Shown here piece after piece: positions 26,405 to 35,140 of a stretch of 64,000 nucleotides of DNA (the stretch's first letter is position 1; every line of letters begins with the position of its first letter). Both the position numbers and the translations under genes were made by a program. The stretch is from Streptomyces sp. MspMP-M5 (GTDB lineage: Bacteria > Actinomycetota > Actinomycetes > Streptomycetales > Streptomycetaceae), in assembly GCF_000373585.1 (NCBI RefSeq), contig NZ_KB891892.1, positions 38,408 to 102,407 of the forward strand, in the 5' to 3' direction. The notes below the pieces were generated by a model, which was given only the letters and a program-made list of their open reading frames with translations, was not told where the DNA came from and made no database searches.

Positions 26405-27151
26405 ATGCTGCGCTACCTCACCCGCGACCAGGTCGCGCTCGTCGCCGCGCTCGTGCTGCCGCCGGCGGTCTGCGCGCTGCTGCTGCCCTTCCGTGGCGGG
26501 ATGTCCAACACCCACGCGGCGCTGGTGCTCGTCGTCGTGGTGGTGGCCGTCGCCGTGCTGGGGCACCGCCTGGCCGGGGCGCTGGCGGCGCTCTCCGCCG
26601 CGGTGTGGTTCGACTTCTTCCTCACCCGGCCCTACGAGCGGTTCGCCATCGTCAAGTCCGCCGACCTCGCCACCGCCGTGCTGCTGCTCGTCGTCGGCGT
26701 CGCGGTCTCCCAGCTCGCCGCCCGCACCCGGGAACTGAAGGTCATCGCCATCACCGACGACGACTACCTGGCGCAGATCCACCACACCGCCCGCCTCGTC
26801 GAGAGCGCAGCCGGTCCGGACGCGGTGGTCGGCCATGTGCGGCGGCAGTTGGTAGGGCTGCTGGGGCTGACCTCGTGCCGCTTCGAGTACGGCACGCTCA
26901 TCGGCCGTCCGCCCCGGCTGCTGGAGGACGGCTCGCTGTCCTGGGGGCGCCGCCACTGGGACGCCGACCGGGACGGACTGCCGGGCGAGGAGATCGAACT
27001 GCGGGTCAGCCGGGGTGGGCGCTTCCACGGCCGCTTCATGCTGCGTGCCGCGCCGGGCGCCGCGCCGCCGCTTGCCGCCCGGCTGGTCGCGGTGACCCTG
27101 GCCAACCAGGTCGGTGCGGCCTTCGAGTCCGTCAGCCCGGTGCGCGCCTGA
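26405..27151 (+). CDS. DUF4118 (KdpD-like membrane module) protein without kinase
   Basis: The 248-residue protein has four N-terminal spans of the DUF4118 type (about residues 10-105), including WFDFFLTRPYERFAI, which is the same motif as in KdpD. It is followed by a short helix and a GAF-like soluble domain. The HisKA and ATPase domains are missing, so it can sense but not phosphorylate. ATG 26405 has GGAGG 9 nt upstream. Its 3' end overlaps the 3' end of the kdpA remnant on the other strand. It could be a partner or competitor of KdpD, or a truncated descendant of a second KdpD. Confidence 0.85.
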   Translation: MLRYLTRDQVALVAALVLPPAVCALLLPFRGGMSNTHAALVLVVVVVAVAVLGHRLAGALAALSAAVWFDFFLTRPYERFAIVKSADLATAVLLLVVGVAVSQLAARTRELKVIAITDDDYLAQIHHTARLVESAAGPDAVVGHVRRQLVGLLGLTSCRFEYGTLIGRPPRLLEDGSLSWGRRHWDADRDGLPGEEIELRVSRGGRFHGRFMLRAAPGAAPPLAARLVAVTLANQVGAAFESVSPVRA

Positions 27152-27554
27152 GCCCGCGGCCGCCGGGATGGACCGCGTCGGCCGACGTCAGCGCGTACCG
27201 CACCGCCGAGAATCTGCGCGGGCCGGGACCGAGCATCGTCGCGCGTTCGCCGGGAGGAACACCGTCGTCAGTCATCGCCCCGGCCGGACTGCTGCTGCGG
27301 TACGGCTCGTTGGCGGTCACCAGGGCGACCGAGGCGGCCCAGAGGACCGCCATGACGGCGAAGTTCCCCACCTGGCAGGTGCGTTTGCGGGTGAAGCCGC
27401 GGATCAGCGCGGCGGCCACGGCGATGCCCACCGTCACGGAGACGAAGTTGTGCACCGTCGGTCCCGCCCTCTGGACCAGGCGCCCCCTCGTCGACTCGCC
27501 CGAGTACGCCTGCCAGTTGGTGTTGGTGACGAACGACGCCGCGGCGTCGCCCAT
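27132..27554 (-). pseudogene. kdpA: kdpA remnant (internal fragment of the K+-translocating subunit)
   Basis: The 140-codon frame contains a clear KdpA segment of about 65 residues (SFVTNTNWQAYSGE, then GPTVHNFVSVTVGIAVAAALIRGFTR). It corresponds roughly to residues 110-175 of the 550-600-residue KdpA. The N-terminal hundred residues are absent: the stop of kdpF is only 12 bp away. The C-terminal two thirds are absent as well, because homology fades after about position 27360 and the frame runs on into the overlapping DUF4118 gene. Selectivity-filter segments are therefore mostly missing and no K+ channel can form. No kdpB or kdpC follows. I read it as deletion debris of a kdpFABC operon. Confidence 0.8.
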
Positions 27555-27566
27555 GGGGGTCCTCGC

Positions 27567-27656
27567 CTAGAACTTCTCCGGAAAGATCAGGCAGAGGACG
27601 AGGTAGATCACCAGGCCGGCGGCGACGATCAGGCCGATGATGTTCTCCGCGCTCAC
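27567..27656 (-). CDS. kdpF: KdpF, small subunit of the Kdp potassium pump
   Basis: The 29-residue single-span peptide begins SAENIIGLIVAAGLVIYLVL and ends IFPEKF, which is the KdpF pattern. KdpF stabilises the KdpABC complex in the membrane. Its GTG start overlaps the stop of the preceding small ORF (GTGA). It is intact although the kdpA gene 12 bp downstream is only a fragment, so it has lost its partners at this locus. Confidence 0.85.
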   Translation of the reverse strand: MSAENIIGLIVAAGLVIYLVLCLIFPEKF

Positions 27657-27736
27657 CGGCGTCCCACCCCCTTGGCGGCCAGGCTGATCAGGGCGAACAC
27701 CACGGCCGTCAGGCCGACATAGGCAACGTCCGACAT
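27653..27736 (-). CDS. Small membrane peptide upstream of kdpF
   Basis: The 27-residue peptide has a single hydrophobic span (VAYVGLTAVVFALISLAA) with a basic C-terminus (KGVGRR). A peptide of this type commonly precedes kdpF in Streptomyces kdp operons. ATG 27736 has GAGGTG about 8 nt upstream, and the stop overlaps the kdpF start by 4 bp, so it is translationally coupled. No function is known to me. Confidence 0.65.
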   Translation of the reverse strand: MSDVAYVGLTAVVFALISLAAKGVGRR

Positions 27737-27908
27737 GCGTGTGGCACCTCGCAGATCATCAGGGGCGGGAGCCCCGTCCCGCCCGGTCATCTGGGCAAAT
27801 GCGAGTTTCTACGATTTAATGACGCTATATCAGATTTGACGTGGCGGTCGCGTGCCGCGCCGGTGACGGCCGGGCGCGGAGCCGGGCAGGGTGCCCGCAC
27901 GGCCGAAC

Positions 27909-27936
27909 GGGGCGGGTGGATGGTGCCACCCGCCCC
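27909..27936. terminator. Hairpin downstream of the MFS gene
   Basis: GGGGCGGGTGG and CCACCCGCCCC form a perfect 11-bp stem with a 6-nt loop, 28 bp beyond the stop of the MFS transporter (minus strand). Confidence 0.75.
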
Positions 27937-27963
27937 TCGCGGCCTCAGGCCCGCGGCCGCCGG

Positions 27964-29259
27964 TCAGGCCGTCGCGGGCTGCACCGCCGTGCCGGGCGCC
28001 GCCATCCGGCCGGTGCGGTGCAGGCCGTACAGCGCCGCGCCGCAGGCCAGTCCCAGCGCCGTCAGGACGAGCCAGGGGAGGGCCGACAGCCCGGCCGCGC
28101 GAGCGGTGTCGAGCGCCGCTCCGGTCAGCAGATTCCCCACCGTGATGCCGACCCCGCACAGGGTGTTGTAGAGCCCGTAGTGCGTGGCGACGAGCCGGTC
28201 ACCGGAGAGCCGGACGATGGTGTCCATCTCGAACGGATAGGTGACCATCGTGCCCAGCGCCAGCAGCAGCGCGGTCAGCACCGGCGGCCCGACCGCCAGC
28301 GCCCACCGCCCCGGCCCCCCGCCCGGCACCGGCACCGCGCTCGCCACCACCAGCGGTACGAACGCGGCACCCAGCACCGTCAGCCCCCAGGCCAGTGCCT
28401 GGCCCGGGGCGAGACGGGCCGCGCACCAGGCGGTGACCCGCGTCTGGCCGAAGAGCGTGCCCAGTCCGGACGCCGCGAACAGCAACGCGACCGCCACCGT
28501 CCCGAACCCCCCGTCCCCGCCCAGCCGTCGGACCTCCAGCGGCAAGGCCAGATACACCTGGAACGACAGCACATAGGACCCGATCATGGCGCCGGAGAAC
28601 AGCAGGAACGGACGGTTGGCCAGTACACCGCGCCACTGGCGCAGCACGCCCTCGCGCTCCTCGGGCGAACGCCCGGCCGCCTCGCCCCGGCGCGCCGGCA
28701 GTGCCCGGATCTGCACCGCGCTCAACACCGCGAAGACGCCCGCCGAGACCAGGCAGGTCACCGTGAAGTCCACTCCGGTGAGCACCATGCCGACCAGTGG
28801 GCCGAGCAGGATGCCGGCCTGGTAGAAGACGTTGAACAGGGCGAACGCCTCGACCCTGCGCTCACCCGCGTCGGCGGCCAGGTAGGCCCGCACGGCCGGG
28901 TTGAACAGCGCACCGGCCAGACCGGTCGCCGCGGACGCCGCGAGCAGCGCCGGCACCGAGTCCACCAGTCCGAGCGCGGCGAACCCCACGGTGCGCAGCA
29001 GGCAGCCGGCGACGATCAGCGGCTTGTACCCCAGCCGGTCGGCGAGGGTGCCGCCGAGCAGGAACATCCCCTGCTGACTGAAGTTGCGGACGCCTAGCAC
29101 CAGTCCGACCGTCCACCCGGCCAGGCCCAGTGCCCCCGACAGATGCTGTGCCAGATAGGGCATCAGCATGTAGAAGCCGAGGTTGATGGTGAACTGGTTG
29201 AGCAGGAGCAACTGCACGCTGCGCTCGTACGAGCGTGCCTGGCGCAGCACCGTCTTCAT
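27964..29259 (-). CDS. MFS transporter (12-span exporter type)
   Basis: The 431-residue protein has two bundles of about six spans separated by a polar loop (RALPARRGEAAGRSPEEREG). The MFS motif-A-like loop GGTLADRLGYKPLI follows span 2. It resembles drug/metabolite proton antiporters of the MdtH/YceL type. Its ATG (29259) overlaps the stop of the PLP enzyme gene in an ATGA, so the two proteins are made together and the transporter probably exports the product of that enzyme or pathway. The substrate is unknown. Confidence 0.9.
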   Translation of the reverse strand: MKTVLRQARSYERSVQLLLLNQFTINLGFYMLMPYLAQHLSGALGLAGWTVGLVLGVRNFSQQGMFLLGGTLADRLGYKPLIVAGCLLRTVGFAALGLVDSVPALLAASAATGLAGALFNPAVRAYLAADAGERRVEAFALFNVFYQAGILLGPLVGMVLTGVDFTVTCLVSAGVFAVLSAVQIRALPARRGEAAGRSPEEREGVLRQWRGVLANRPFLLFSGAMIGSYVLSFQVYLALPLEVRRLGGDGGFGTVAVALLFAASGLGTLFGQTRVTAWCAARLAPGQALAWGLTVLGAAFVPLVVASAVPVPGGGPGRWALAVGPPVLTALLLALGTMVTYPFEMDTIVRLSGDRLVATHYGLYNTLCGVGITVGNLLTGAALDTARAAGLSALPWLVLTALGLACGAALYGLHRTGRMAAPGTAVQPATA

Positions 29260-30425
29260 CGGACCGCACCGCCTTCCGCGGCTCCCGACGCGGCACCCGC
29301 GCCGGCCGTGCCCACCACGCCGGGCAGGTCGGCCGTGGCCACCGTGCCGGCCCGGCGCGACAACGGATCCACGACGTTCGTGCAGCGCGTCCAGCGGGTG
29401 ACCTCCTTCTCGTCCGGCCGCCCGATCGCCTCCGGCCCGGCCGCGGGCGGGGCGTCCGACAGGCCGTGTGCCGCGCAGTACTCGTCGTCGTAGACGGTGT
29501 GGAGATACCGCTGGGGCCCGTCGGGGAAGACCGCGACGATACGGGTGCCGGGGGCGCTGGTGCGGGCCAGCCACCCCGCCGCCAGTGCGACCGCTCCCAC
29601 GCTCCACCCGCCGGTGGCGTAGTGCGAGGCGGCCAGTCGCCGGCAGGTCCACACGGCCTCGGCCGGTGCCACCCAGTGGACCTCGTCGAAGCGCTCGTAG
29701 GCGACGTTGCGGGGGAAGATGCTCGACCCCAGGCCGCGCATCAGCCGTGGGCGGGCCGGCTGCCCGAAGATGGTCGAACCCACGGTGTCGACACCGACCA
29801 CCTTCAGCGCCGGGTAGAGACTGCGCAGCACCCCGGACAGGCCGGCGGAGTGCCCGCCCGTGCCGACGCTGCACACCAGCACGTCGATATGGCCGAGCCC
29901 GGCGGCGAGTTCCAGGGCGAGCGGGGTGTAGGCGGCGACGTTGTCGGGGTTGTGGTACTGGTCGGGGCACCAGGCACCGGGGTGTTCGGCGAGCAGGGCG
30001 CGGACCCGGTCGCGGCGGGCCTGCTGCCAGCCGCCCGCCGGATGCGGCTCGGTGACGAGGTCCACCCGGGCCCCGTGTGCCGCCAACAGCCGTGCCATCG
30101 ACGGCTCCAGGCCCGGATCGGTGACCACGGTGACGGGATGGCCGTGCACCAGGCCCGCCAGGGCGAGCCCCAGGCCCAGCGTGCCGCTGGTCGACTCGAT
30201 GATCCGGCCACCGGGCCGCAGATCGCCGCGTGCCTTGGCCCGTTCCACCATGTACAGGGCCGGCCGGTCTTTGATGCCGCCGGGGTTGAAACCCTCCAAC
30301 TTGGCCCAGAAACCGGTGCCGGACGGGCAGAGCGGCTCGGAGACGTACAGCAGCGGGGTGTTGCCGACCAGCCCGGGCAGGGACGGGAGGGCGAGGGGCG
30401 GGTTGGTACTGAGCATTGAGGTCAT
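29256..30425 (-). CDS. PLP-dependent cysteine synthase/cystathionine beta-synthase family enzyme
   Basis: The 389-residue fold type II PLP enzyme has the Schiff-base Lys52 in FNPGGIKDRPAL, the phosphate/substrate loop ESTSGTLG (77-84) and GTGGHSAG for PLP phosphate. It lacks the exact cysteine-synthase substrate loop (TSGNTG) and has a C-terminal extension of about 70 residues. That suggests a specialised beta-replacement enzyme, as in SbnA-type diaminopropionate precursor synthases, rather than housekeeping CysK. It is coupled to an MFS exporter by ATGA overlap. ATG 30425 is chosen with GAGAAG upstream; longer in-frame starts lack a site. Repeats at 30476-30526 lie just upstream. Confidence 0.88.
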   Translation of the reverse strand: MTSMLSTNPPLALPSLPGLVGNTPLLYVSEPLCPSGTGFWAKLEGFNPGGIKDRPALYMVERAKARGDLRPGGRIIESTSGTLGLGLALAGLVHGHPVTVVTDPGLEPSMARLLAAHGARVDLVTEPHPAGGWQQARRDRVRALLAEHPGAWCPDQYHNPDNVAAYTPLALELAAGLGHIDVLVCSVGTGGHSAGLSGVLRSLYPALKVVGVDTVGSTIFGQPARPRLMRGLGSSIFPRNVAYERFDEVHWVAPAEAVWTCRRLAASHYATGGWSVGAVALAAGWLARTSAPGTRIVAVFPDGPQRYLHTVYDDEYCAAHGLSDAPPAAGPEAIGRPDEKEVTRWTRCTNVVDPLSRRAGTVATADLPGVVGTAGAGAASGAAEGGAVR

Positions 30426-30475
30426 GGCGTCTTCTCGTTCGTTCGTTCGTCGGAGTGCGTCATGGTGTTCGGCGT

Positions 30476-30526
30476 TGCGACACGTTCGCCGGGGTGCGAC
30501 CCGTTCGCGGACGGTGTGCGACATGT
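30476..30526. promoter_or_regulatory. Iterated 14-bp direct repeats upstream of the PLP-enzyme/MFS operon
   Basis: TGCGACACGTTCGC (30476-30489) and TGCGACCCGTTCGC (30495-30508) are spaced 19 bp apart. A half copy TGCGACATGT lies at 30517-30526. They sit 50-100 bp upstream of the enzyme start and are a good candidate operator. A TTCG tetranucleotide run is closer to the gene (about 30434-30452). The remainder of the gap to 30714 shows nothing. Confidence 0.5.
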
Positions 30527-30714
30527 GCCCAATTCACAGGCCAGAGCGGCTGGTTGGGTGAACGTCGTCTGATATCCCGCAGGTCAGGTCGCTGGATGCG
30601 CCACCGGTAGGCGAGGGGAAGGGGGCGGACATGCCTGGCCGCGCCATGCCGCGGAGCTGGGTGCACCGTCGCGGGCTGGCGGGGTACCTACCGGTTTCGG
30701 GTGATGTGCCTGGT

Positions 30715-31182
30715 CTAGATCAACAGCACTGCGGAGCGAGCCACGGACGTCTGTGCCGACGGCATGGCGTGGGAACTCGATGCGTCAACGACGGTGCGTA
30801 CCAGGCGGGTTGAGGTGGCGGCGCAGCGGTCCAGTGGGGACTGGTCCGGAGCCTGCAGCGCCGCTCCCTGCGGGGGCTGGCCGGACAGGCACGCCCCCGT
30901 CGGATGGCCGTCCGGGTGCTCATGGTGCGGCTGCCCGGGCTCCGCCACGGATACGGCCGGTCCCGCAGCGACGGCGGGCTCGGCGGCGGACGGATGGAGA
31001 CCGGCACCGGGACCGGCACCGGCGTCGGCGACTGCGGCAGGCAGATGAACGTCGCCGCTCTCCGCGCTCAACCCATGACTGAACACCAGCGCAAGCAGCG
31101 CCGCGAACAGGCACAGCAGCCCCACGGGGCCCGCCGAGAAGCGAGCCCGCCGCATACCGAAGGGCGACCGGGCCGTGACCAT
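30715..31182 (-). CDS. DUF6153 family membrane protein
   Basis: The 155-residue protein has one N-terminal span (GLLCLFAALLALVFSHGLSA) preceded by arginines, then an Ala/Pro-rich extracytoplasmic part with a His-rich patch (QPHHEHPDGHP) and two cysteines (ACLSGQ, DRCAA). This layout is that of DUF6153, a small actinobacterial family without known function; the His patch could bind metal. ATG 31182 is taken as start; ATG 31155 is also possible. It is divergent from the EamA transporter gene. Confidence 0.7.
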   Translation of the reverse strand: MVTARSPFGMRRARFSAGPVGLLCLFAALLALVFSHGLSAESGDVHLPAAVADAGAGPGAGLHPSAAEPAVAAGPAVSVAEPGQPHHEHPDGHPTGACLSGQPPQGAALQAPDQSPLDRCAATSTRLVRTVVDASSSHAMPSAQTSVARSAVLLI

Positions 31183-31326
31183 GCCGCGAGAGTAACGCCT
31201 GGAACCACGACCCGGTACGACCCACACGCCGATCAGCGACAACCGGCCACACAACGGCCGGACCGCGCCGCCGCGGCGGCCCGGGTTGTGGCGAAGAGCT
31301 GCCATCCCCGTCATGGGAGGGCAAAC

Positions 31327-32199
31327 ATGCTGCCGGCCGCGCCTGCGAGCAGCTTCGGCCTGGCCAAGGCATCCGCGCCCGCCCTCGTCCTCGCCGGCGT
31401 GCTGGGCCTCCAAGGCGGCGCTGCCTTGGCCACGGGCCTCTACCCCCTGGTGGGTCCGGCGGGCGTGGTGACGCTGCGGCTGCTGATCGCCGCGATCGTG
31501 CTGCTGGCCGTATGGCGGCCGGGCTGGCGATGGAGCCGCACGACCTGGACGCTCGCGGCGGCCGCAGGCACGCTGATCGCCGTTCACCACCTCAGCTACT
31601 ACGAGGCAGTGGACCGGGTGCCGCTGGGCGCTGCGACGACCATGGAGTTCCTCGGCCCGTTCGCGATCGCGCTGATCGGTTCGCGCCGGGTCGCCGACCT
31701 GCTGTGGGCCGCCCTCGCCGCGGCGGGCGTGGTCCTGCTGAGCTGCTCCGGACTCCAACTGGACGCCGCGGGGCTGCTGTTCGGTGTGCTCGCGGGTGGC
31801 TGCTGGGGCGGGTACATCCTGGTCGGCAAGCGCCTGGCGGAACGTGTCCCGGACGGGCGCGGTCTGGCCCTCGCGGTCAGCTGGGGCGCGCTGCTCAGCC
31901 TCCCGTACGGCATTTCCCAGGCAGGCATCCGGCTGCTCGATCCGGGCACCCTCGCCCTCGCCGCGGCGGTCGCGGTCCTGTCGACCGTGCTGCCCTACAC
32001 CGTCCAGCTGGAGGCCCTGCGTCGCCTGCCGCCCGGTGTCTTCGGCGTCCTCACCAGCCTGGAACCGGCCGTCGGGGCACTCCTCGGCCTGTTGTTCCTC
32101 GGCCAGCGCCTCGCCCTGCCGCAGTGGGGGGGCGTCGCGGCGGTGGCCCTGGCCTCGGCCGGCGCGAGCCGACTCACGAGTGCATCCGAGCACCCTTGA
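31327..32199 (+). CDS. EamA/DMT family transporter
   Basis: The 290-residue protein has ten hydrophobic spans in two EamA repeats of about 140 residues. The second repeat contains LEALRRLPPGVFGVLTSLEPAVGALLGLLFLGQRL, the typical signature of RhtA/YdcZ-like exporters of amino acids and metabolites. ATG 31327 has GGAGGG 6 nt upstream. It is monocistronic. The substrate is unknown; threonine/homoserine-type export is a family possibility only. Confidence 0.88.
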   Translation: MLPAAPASSFGLAKASAPALVLAGVLGLQGGAALATGLYPLVGPAGVVTLRLLIAAIVLLAVWRPGWRWSRTTWTLAAAAGTLIAVHHLSYYEAVDRVPLGAATTMEFLGPFAIALIGSRRVADLLWAALAAAGVVLLSCSGLQLDAAGLLFGVLAGGCWGGYILVGKRLAERVPDGRGLALAVSWGALLSLPYGISQAGIRLLDPGTLALAAAVAVLSTVLPYTVQLEALRRLPPGVFGVLTSLEPAVGALLGLLFLGQRLALPQWGGVAAVALASAGASRLTSASEHP

Positions 32200-32257
32200 T
32201 CGCCTTGGCCCGCCCGCGGCGCGACTGTCCCGGTCGGCCCTGCCTTGCTGATGCTGA

Positions 32258-33202
32258 TTACGGCGCTTCGTGCGCGTGCGCCTCGGTGTCTGCGGGAACG
32301 GGCGCGAGCCGGTAGGTGTTCCCTTCGGCGCGCACCCGGCCGCCGGTGGGCGGCGGGAAGTGCGTGCCCAGGAGGAGCGTTTCGCTGTCGGCCAGTTCGG
32401 AGAGCAGTGAACGCCGGGTGGTCCGGGCACGTTCGGGGTCGATGTCGACGCAGCTGCCGAGGGCCGGGTCGGCGAACTGGACCGGGTGGTGCAGGCAGTC
32501 GCCGGTGATCAGTGCCGTGGCGCCACCGCTGCTGATCTCCACCGCGACGTGACCCGGGGTGTGGCCGGGCGTCGGGACGAGCCGCAGACCGGGGGCGATC
32601 TCGGCGCCCCGGGGCGGGACGTCCACGAGGTCCAGCAGCCCGGCGTCCTCGACCGGGTGCACCGAGTCGCGGAACATCTGCCGACGCGGCTCGTCCATGT
32701 CGTATCCGGCCCAGAACTCCCGCTCGGTACGGGAGACGACGTAACGGGCGTTCGGGAAGGTGGGGACCCAGCCGCCGCCCTGCGCCCGGGTGTTCCAGCC
32801 GACGTGGTCGGCATGGAGGTGCGTCAGAACGACCAGGTCGACGAGGTCCGGGGCGAAGCCCGCGGCCGTGAGGCGCGGTACGTAGTCGGTCCGCAGGTCG
32901 TGCCAGGCAGGGTTGGCCCGGGTCTTGCCGTTGCCGATCCCGGTGTCGACCAGCACGCGCAGGCCGCCCACCGAGAGGGCGAAAGTGTGACTGGCCAGGC
33001 GCAGCGTCCCGCTCCGGTCGACGAAGTCGGGGCGCAGCCAGTCATGCCGGGCGACCACGTCGGGGGTGGCGCCGGGCAGCAGCCAGGGGCCGGTCTCCGG
33101 CGGCAGGACGACCTCGTCGATGCGGTGGACCGTGAGGTCGCCCACGGTCCAAGTGGGCGCGGCGGGCTGGGCAGTTGATTCGGCGGGTGGGGTGGTGGTC
33201 AT
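32258..33202 (-). CDS. MBL-fold metallohydrolase
   Basis: The 314-residue protein has the zinc-binding motif THLHADH (His128, His130, Asp132, His133), a later PTPGHTPGHVAV histidine and GDCLHHP, as in metallo-beta-lactamase-fold hydrolases of the quorum-quenching lactonase/AttM type. It probably hydrolyses a lactone, ester or amide. No signal peptide is present. It is divergent from the AtzG-like/amidase operon and shares with it a region holding the paired word GTTTGCGTTAG/CTAACGCAAAC, so it is likely controlled by the same TetR regulator (35157). Confidence 0.88.
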   Translation of the reverse strand: MTTTPPAESTAQPAAPTWTVGDLTVHRIDEVVLPPETGPWLLPGATPDVVARHDWLRPDFVDRSGTLRLASHTFALSVGGLRVLVDTGIGNGKTRANPAWHDLRTDYVPRLTAAGFAPDLVDLVVLTHLHADHVGWNTRAQGGGWVPTFPNARYVVSRTEREFWAGYDMDEPRRQMFRDSVHPVEDAGLLDLVDVPPRGAEIAPGLRLVPTPGHTPGHVAVEISSGGATALITGDCLHHPVQFADPALGSCVDIDPERARTTRRSLLSELADSETLLLGTHFPPPTGGRVRAEGNTYRLAPVPADTEAHAHEAP

Positions 33203-33272
33203 GGTTCGTCCTCCTGGTTGGGTGGGGTCGGTTGGGCTCGGTGGGTCAGGGGCAACCAGCTAAAAGCAATCC

Positions 33273-33318
33273 GTTTGCGTTAGGTCGACCGTAGGGCCTA
33301 TCGTCAGCTAACGCAAAC
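33273..33318. promoter_or_regulatory. Paired operator words between MBL hydrolase and amidase operon
   Basis: GTTTGCGTTAG (33273-33283) and its exact reverse complement CTAACGCAAAC (33308-33318) are separated by 24 bp. A diverged copy TTAGCGTTTG follows immediately. The same word recurs at 35130-35140 ahead of the TetR gene, which makes a shared TetR operator likely. Confidence 0.6.
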
Positions 33319-33507
33319 AATTAGCGTTTGAGATTGCGTTCCCCCTCAGTCAGCCCCAGCCATTCCCAGCCATTCCCCGTCAGCCTCAGTCCGACCCGAC
33401 CCTGTCCCACTCGGCCCGCCGCGCACCCCGTCCCGACCCAGCGCGCCCCGGGCCGGGCCGGCCCCAACTCGACGCAAACAGACACCACTCGACCGGGAGA
33501 CGACCCC

Positions 33508-33720
33508 ATGCCCCACCCCTGCACCGACCTCACACCCCGGGAGGCGGCCCGCTGGGCCGAGCGTTCCGGACTGCCGCTGCCGGCCGATCGCCATGATGCC
33601 GTCGCAGCCACCGCCCAGCACATCCACTCCGTCGTCTCGGTCCTGCGGGAACTGGACTTCGGGGAGATCCCGCCCGCCGCCTCCTACCGCGCAGGGAAGA
33701 TGCCCGATGCAGCCGTATGA
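33508..33720 (+). CDS. AtzG-like small subunit (amidase partner)
   Basis: The 70-residue helical protein reads LTPREAARWAERSGLPLPADRHDAVAATAQHIHSVVSVLRELDFGEIPPAASYRAG. This is the pattern of AtzG/DUF4089-type proteins that form a GatC-like belt around an amidase. ATG 33508 has GGGAGA 7 nt upstream. Its last 14 bp overlap the amidase start, so the two subunits are made in fixed ratio. It is structurally required rather than catalytic in known AtzEG complexes. Confidence 0.8.
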   Translation: MPHPCTDLTPREAARWAERSGLPLPADRHDAVAATAQHIHSVVSVLRELDFGEIPPAASYRAGKMPDAAV

Positions 33721-35140
33721 GCTGTCCGTGGCCGCCGCAGCCGACGCGATCCGGGCCCGGCGACTGTCGCCCGTCGAACTGGTCGACTCGGTGCTCGACC
33801 GCATCGAGCAGGAGGAGCCACGCCTGGGTGCGTACGTGGCGGTGACGGCCGAGCAGGCCCGCCGGGCCGCGCGCGCCGCCGAACGGGAGGCCGTCGCCGG
33901 TCGCCTCCGTGGGCCGCTGCACGGGATACCTATGGGACTGAAGGACCTGATCGACGCCGCCGGCACGGCGACCACGGCCAGTTCCCGGGTCCGGGACGGA
34001 CATCGCGCGGCCGCCGACAGCACGGTGGCCGGGCGGCTGGCGGCGGCCGGCGCGGTGCTCGTCGGCAAGACCCACACCCATGAGTTCGCCTACGGGCTGA
34101 TCACCCCGCAGACCCGCAACGCCTGGGACGAGGGCCGCATCGCGGGCGGCTCCAGTGGCGGGTCGGCCGTCGCCGTGGCCGCGGGCGCCGCCGGCTTCGC
34201 CCTCGGCACCGACACCGGAGGATCGATCCGGGTACCGGCCGCACTCAACGGCGTCGTCGGTCTGAAGCCGACCTACGGGCTCGTTCCCCGGCACGGTGTC
34301 ACCTCGCTGTCCTGGTCGCTGGACCACGTCGGCCCGCTCACCCGCACCGTCGCGGACGCGGCCCTGGTCTTGCCCGTGCTGGCCGGCCACGACCCGTGCG
34401 ACCCGGCCTCGCTCATCACCCACCCCACGGACCACTTGCCGCCCCGCGGGACCGACCTCACGGGGCTGCGGATCGGCGTTCCCCGCAACTACTACTTCGA
34501 CCGGATCGCGACGGACGTCGACGTCGCGGTCCGACGCGCCATCGAACGGCTGGCGGCCCTCGGCGCACGGCTCGTCGAGGTCGAGATCCCCATGACCCGC
34601 TACATCCAGGCAACCCAGTGGGGACTGATGGTCCCCGAAGCCACCGCGTACCACGAGCAGACCTTGCGGACGATGCCCGACCGCTACGCGGACGACGTCC
34701 GTATCCTCCTCGAAGCCGGCGAACTGCTGGGCGCCGGGGACTATCTGCGGGCCCAGCGTGCCCGGACGCTGATGCGGCAGGCGTGGGCCCGGCTGTTCGA
34801 CGAGGTCGATGTGATCGCGGCGCCGACCGTGCCCACCGTCGCCGCGCCGACCGGCCAGGACACGCTCACCTGGCCCGACGGCACGGTCGAGAGCGTCTCC
34901 GACGCCTATGTGCGCCTCTCCGCGCCCGCCAACATCACCGGAGTGCCCTCGCTGTCCCTGCCGGTGGGGCAGGACCGAGCGGGCCTGCCGATCGGGATGC
35001 AGCTGATCGGACGGCCCCTCGGCGAGCCCGATCTCCTGCGCGTGGGGCACGCCTACGAGCAGTCCGCGCCCGCCCGGACCCTCGCACCGCCGGCCGCCGC
35101 CCGCACGGGCCTGGAACCAGAAGCAACGGCTTTGCGTTAG
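33707..35140 (+). CDS. Amidase signature family hydrolase (AtzE-like)
   Basis: The 477-residue enzyme has the Ser-cisSer-Lys triad: Lys79 in MGLKDLIDAAG, the GGSSGGSAVA loop at 147-155 and nucleophile Ser173 in GTDTGGSIR. The pairing with an AtzG-like subunit makes it an AtzE-type amide hydrolase. Known AtzEG removes ammonia from 1-carboxybiuret in cyanuric acid degradation. No other cyanuric acid gene is present here, so the substrate may differ. The stop codon is inside an operator-like word (35130-35140), and the TetR gene starts 16 bp later. Confidence 0.88.
   Translation: MQPYELSVAAAADAIRARRLSPVELVDSVLDRIEQEEPRLGAYVAVTAEQARRAARAAEREAVAGRLRGPLHGIPMGLKDLIDAAGTATTASSRVRDGHRAAADSTVAGRLAAAGAVLVGKTHTHEFAYGLITPQTRNAWDEGRIAGGSSGGSAVAVAAGAAGFALGTDTGGSIRVPAALNGVVGLKPTYGLVPRHGVTSLSWSLDHVGPLTRTVADAALVLPVLAGHDPCDPASLITHPTDHLPPRGTDLTGLRIGVPRNYYFDRIATDVDVAVRRAIERLAALGARLVEVEIPMTRYIQATQWGLMVPEATAYHEQTLRTMPDRYADDVRILLEAGELLGAGDYLRAQRARTLMRQAWARLFDEVDVIAAPTVPTVAAPTGQDTLTWPDGTVESVSDAYVRLSAPANITGVPSLSLPVGQDRAGLPIGMQLIGRPLGEPDLLRVGHAYEQSAPARTLAPPAAARTGLEPEATALR

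Noticed and set aside
30631..30813. Short plus-strand frame downstream of the PLP-enzyme promoter region
   Set aside because: It overlaps the 3' end of the DUF6153 gene, has no ribosome site and no family resemblance.
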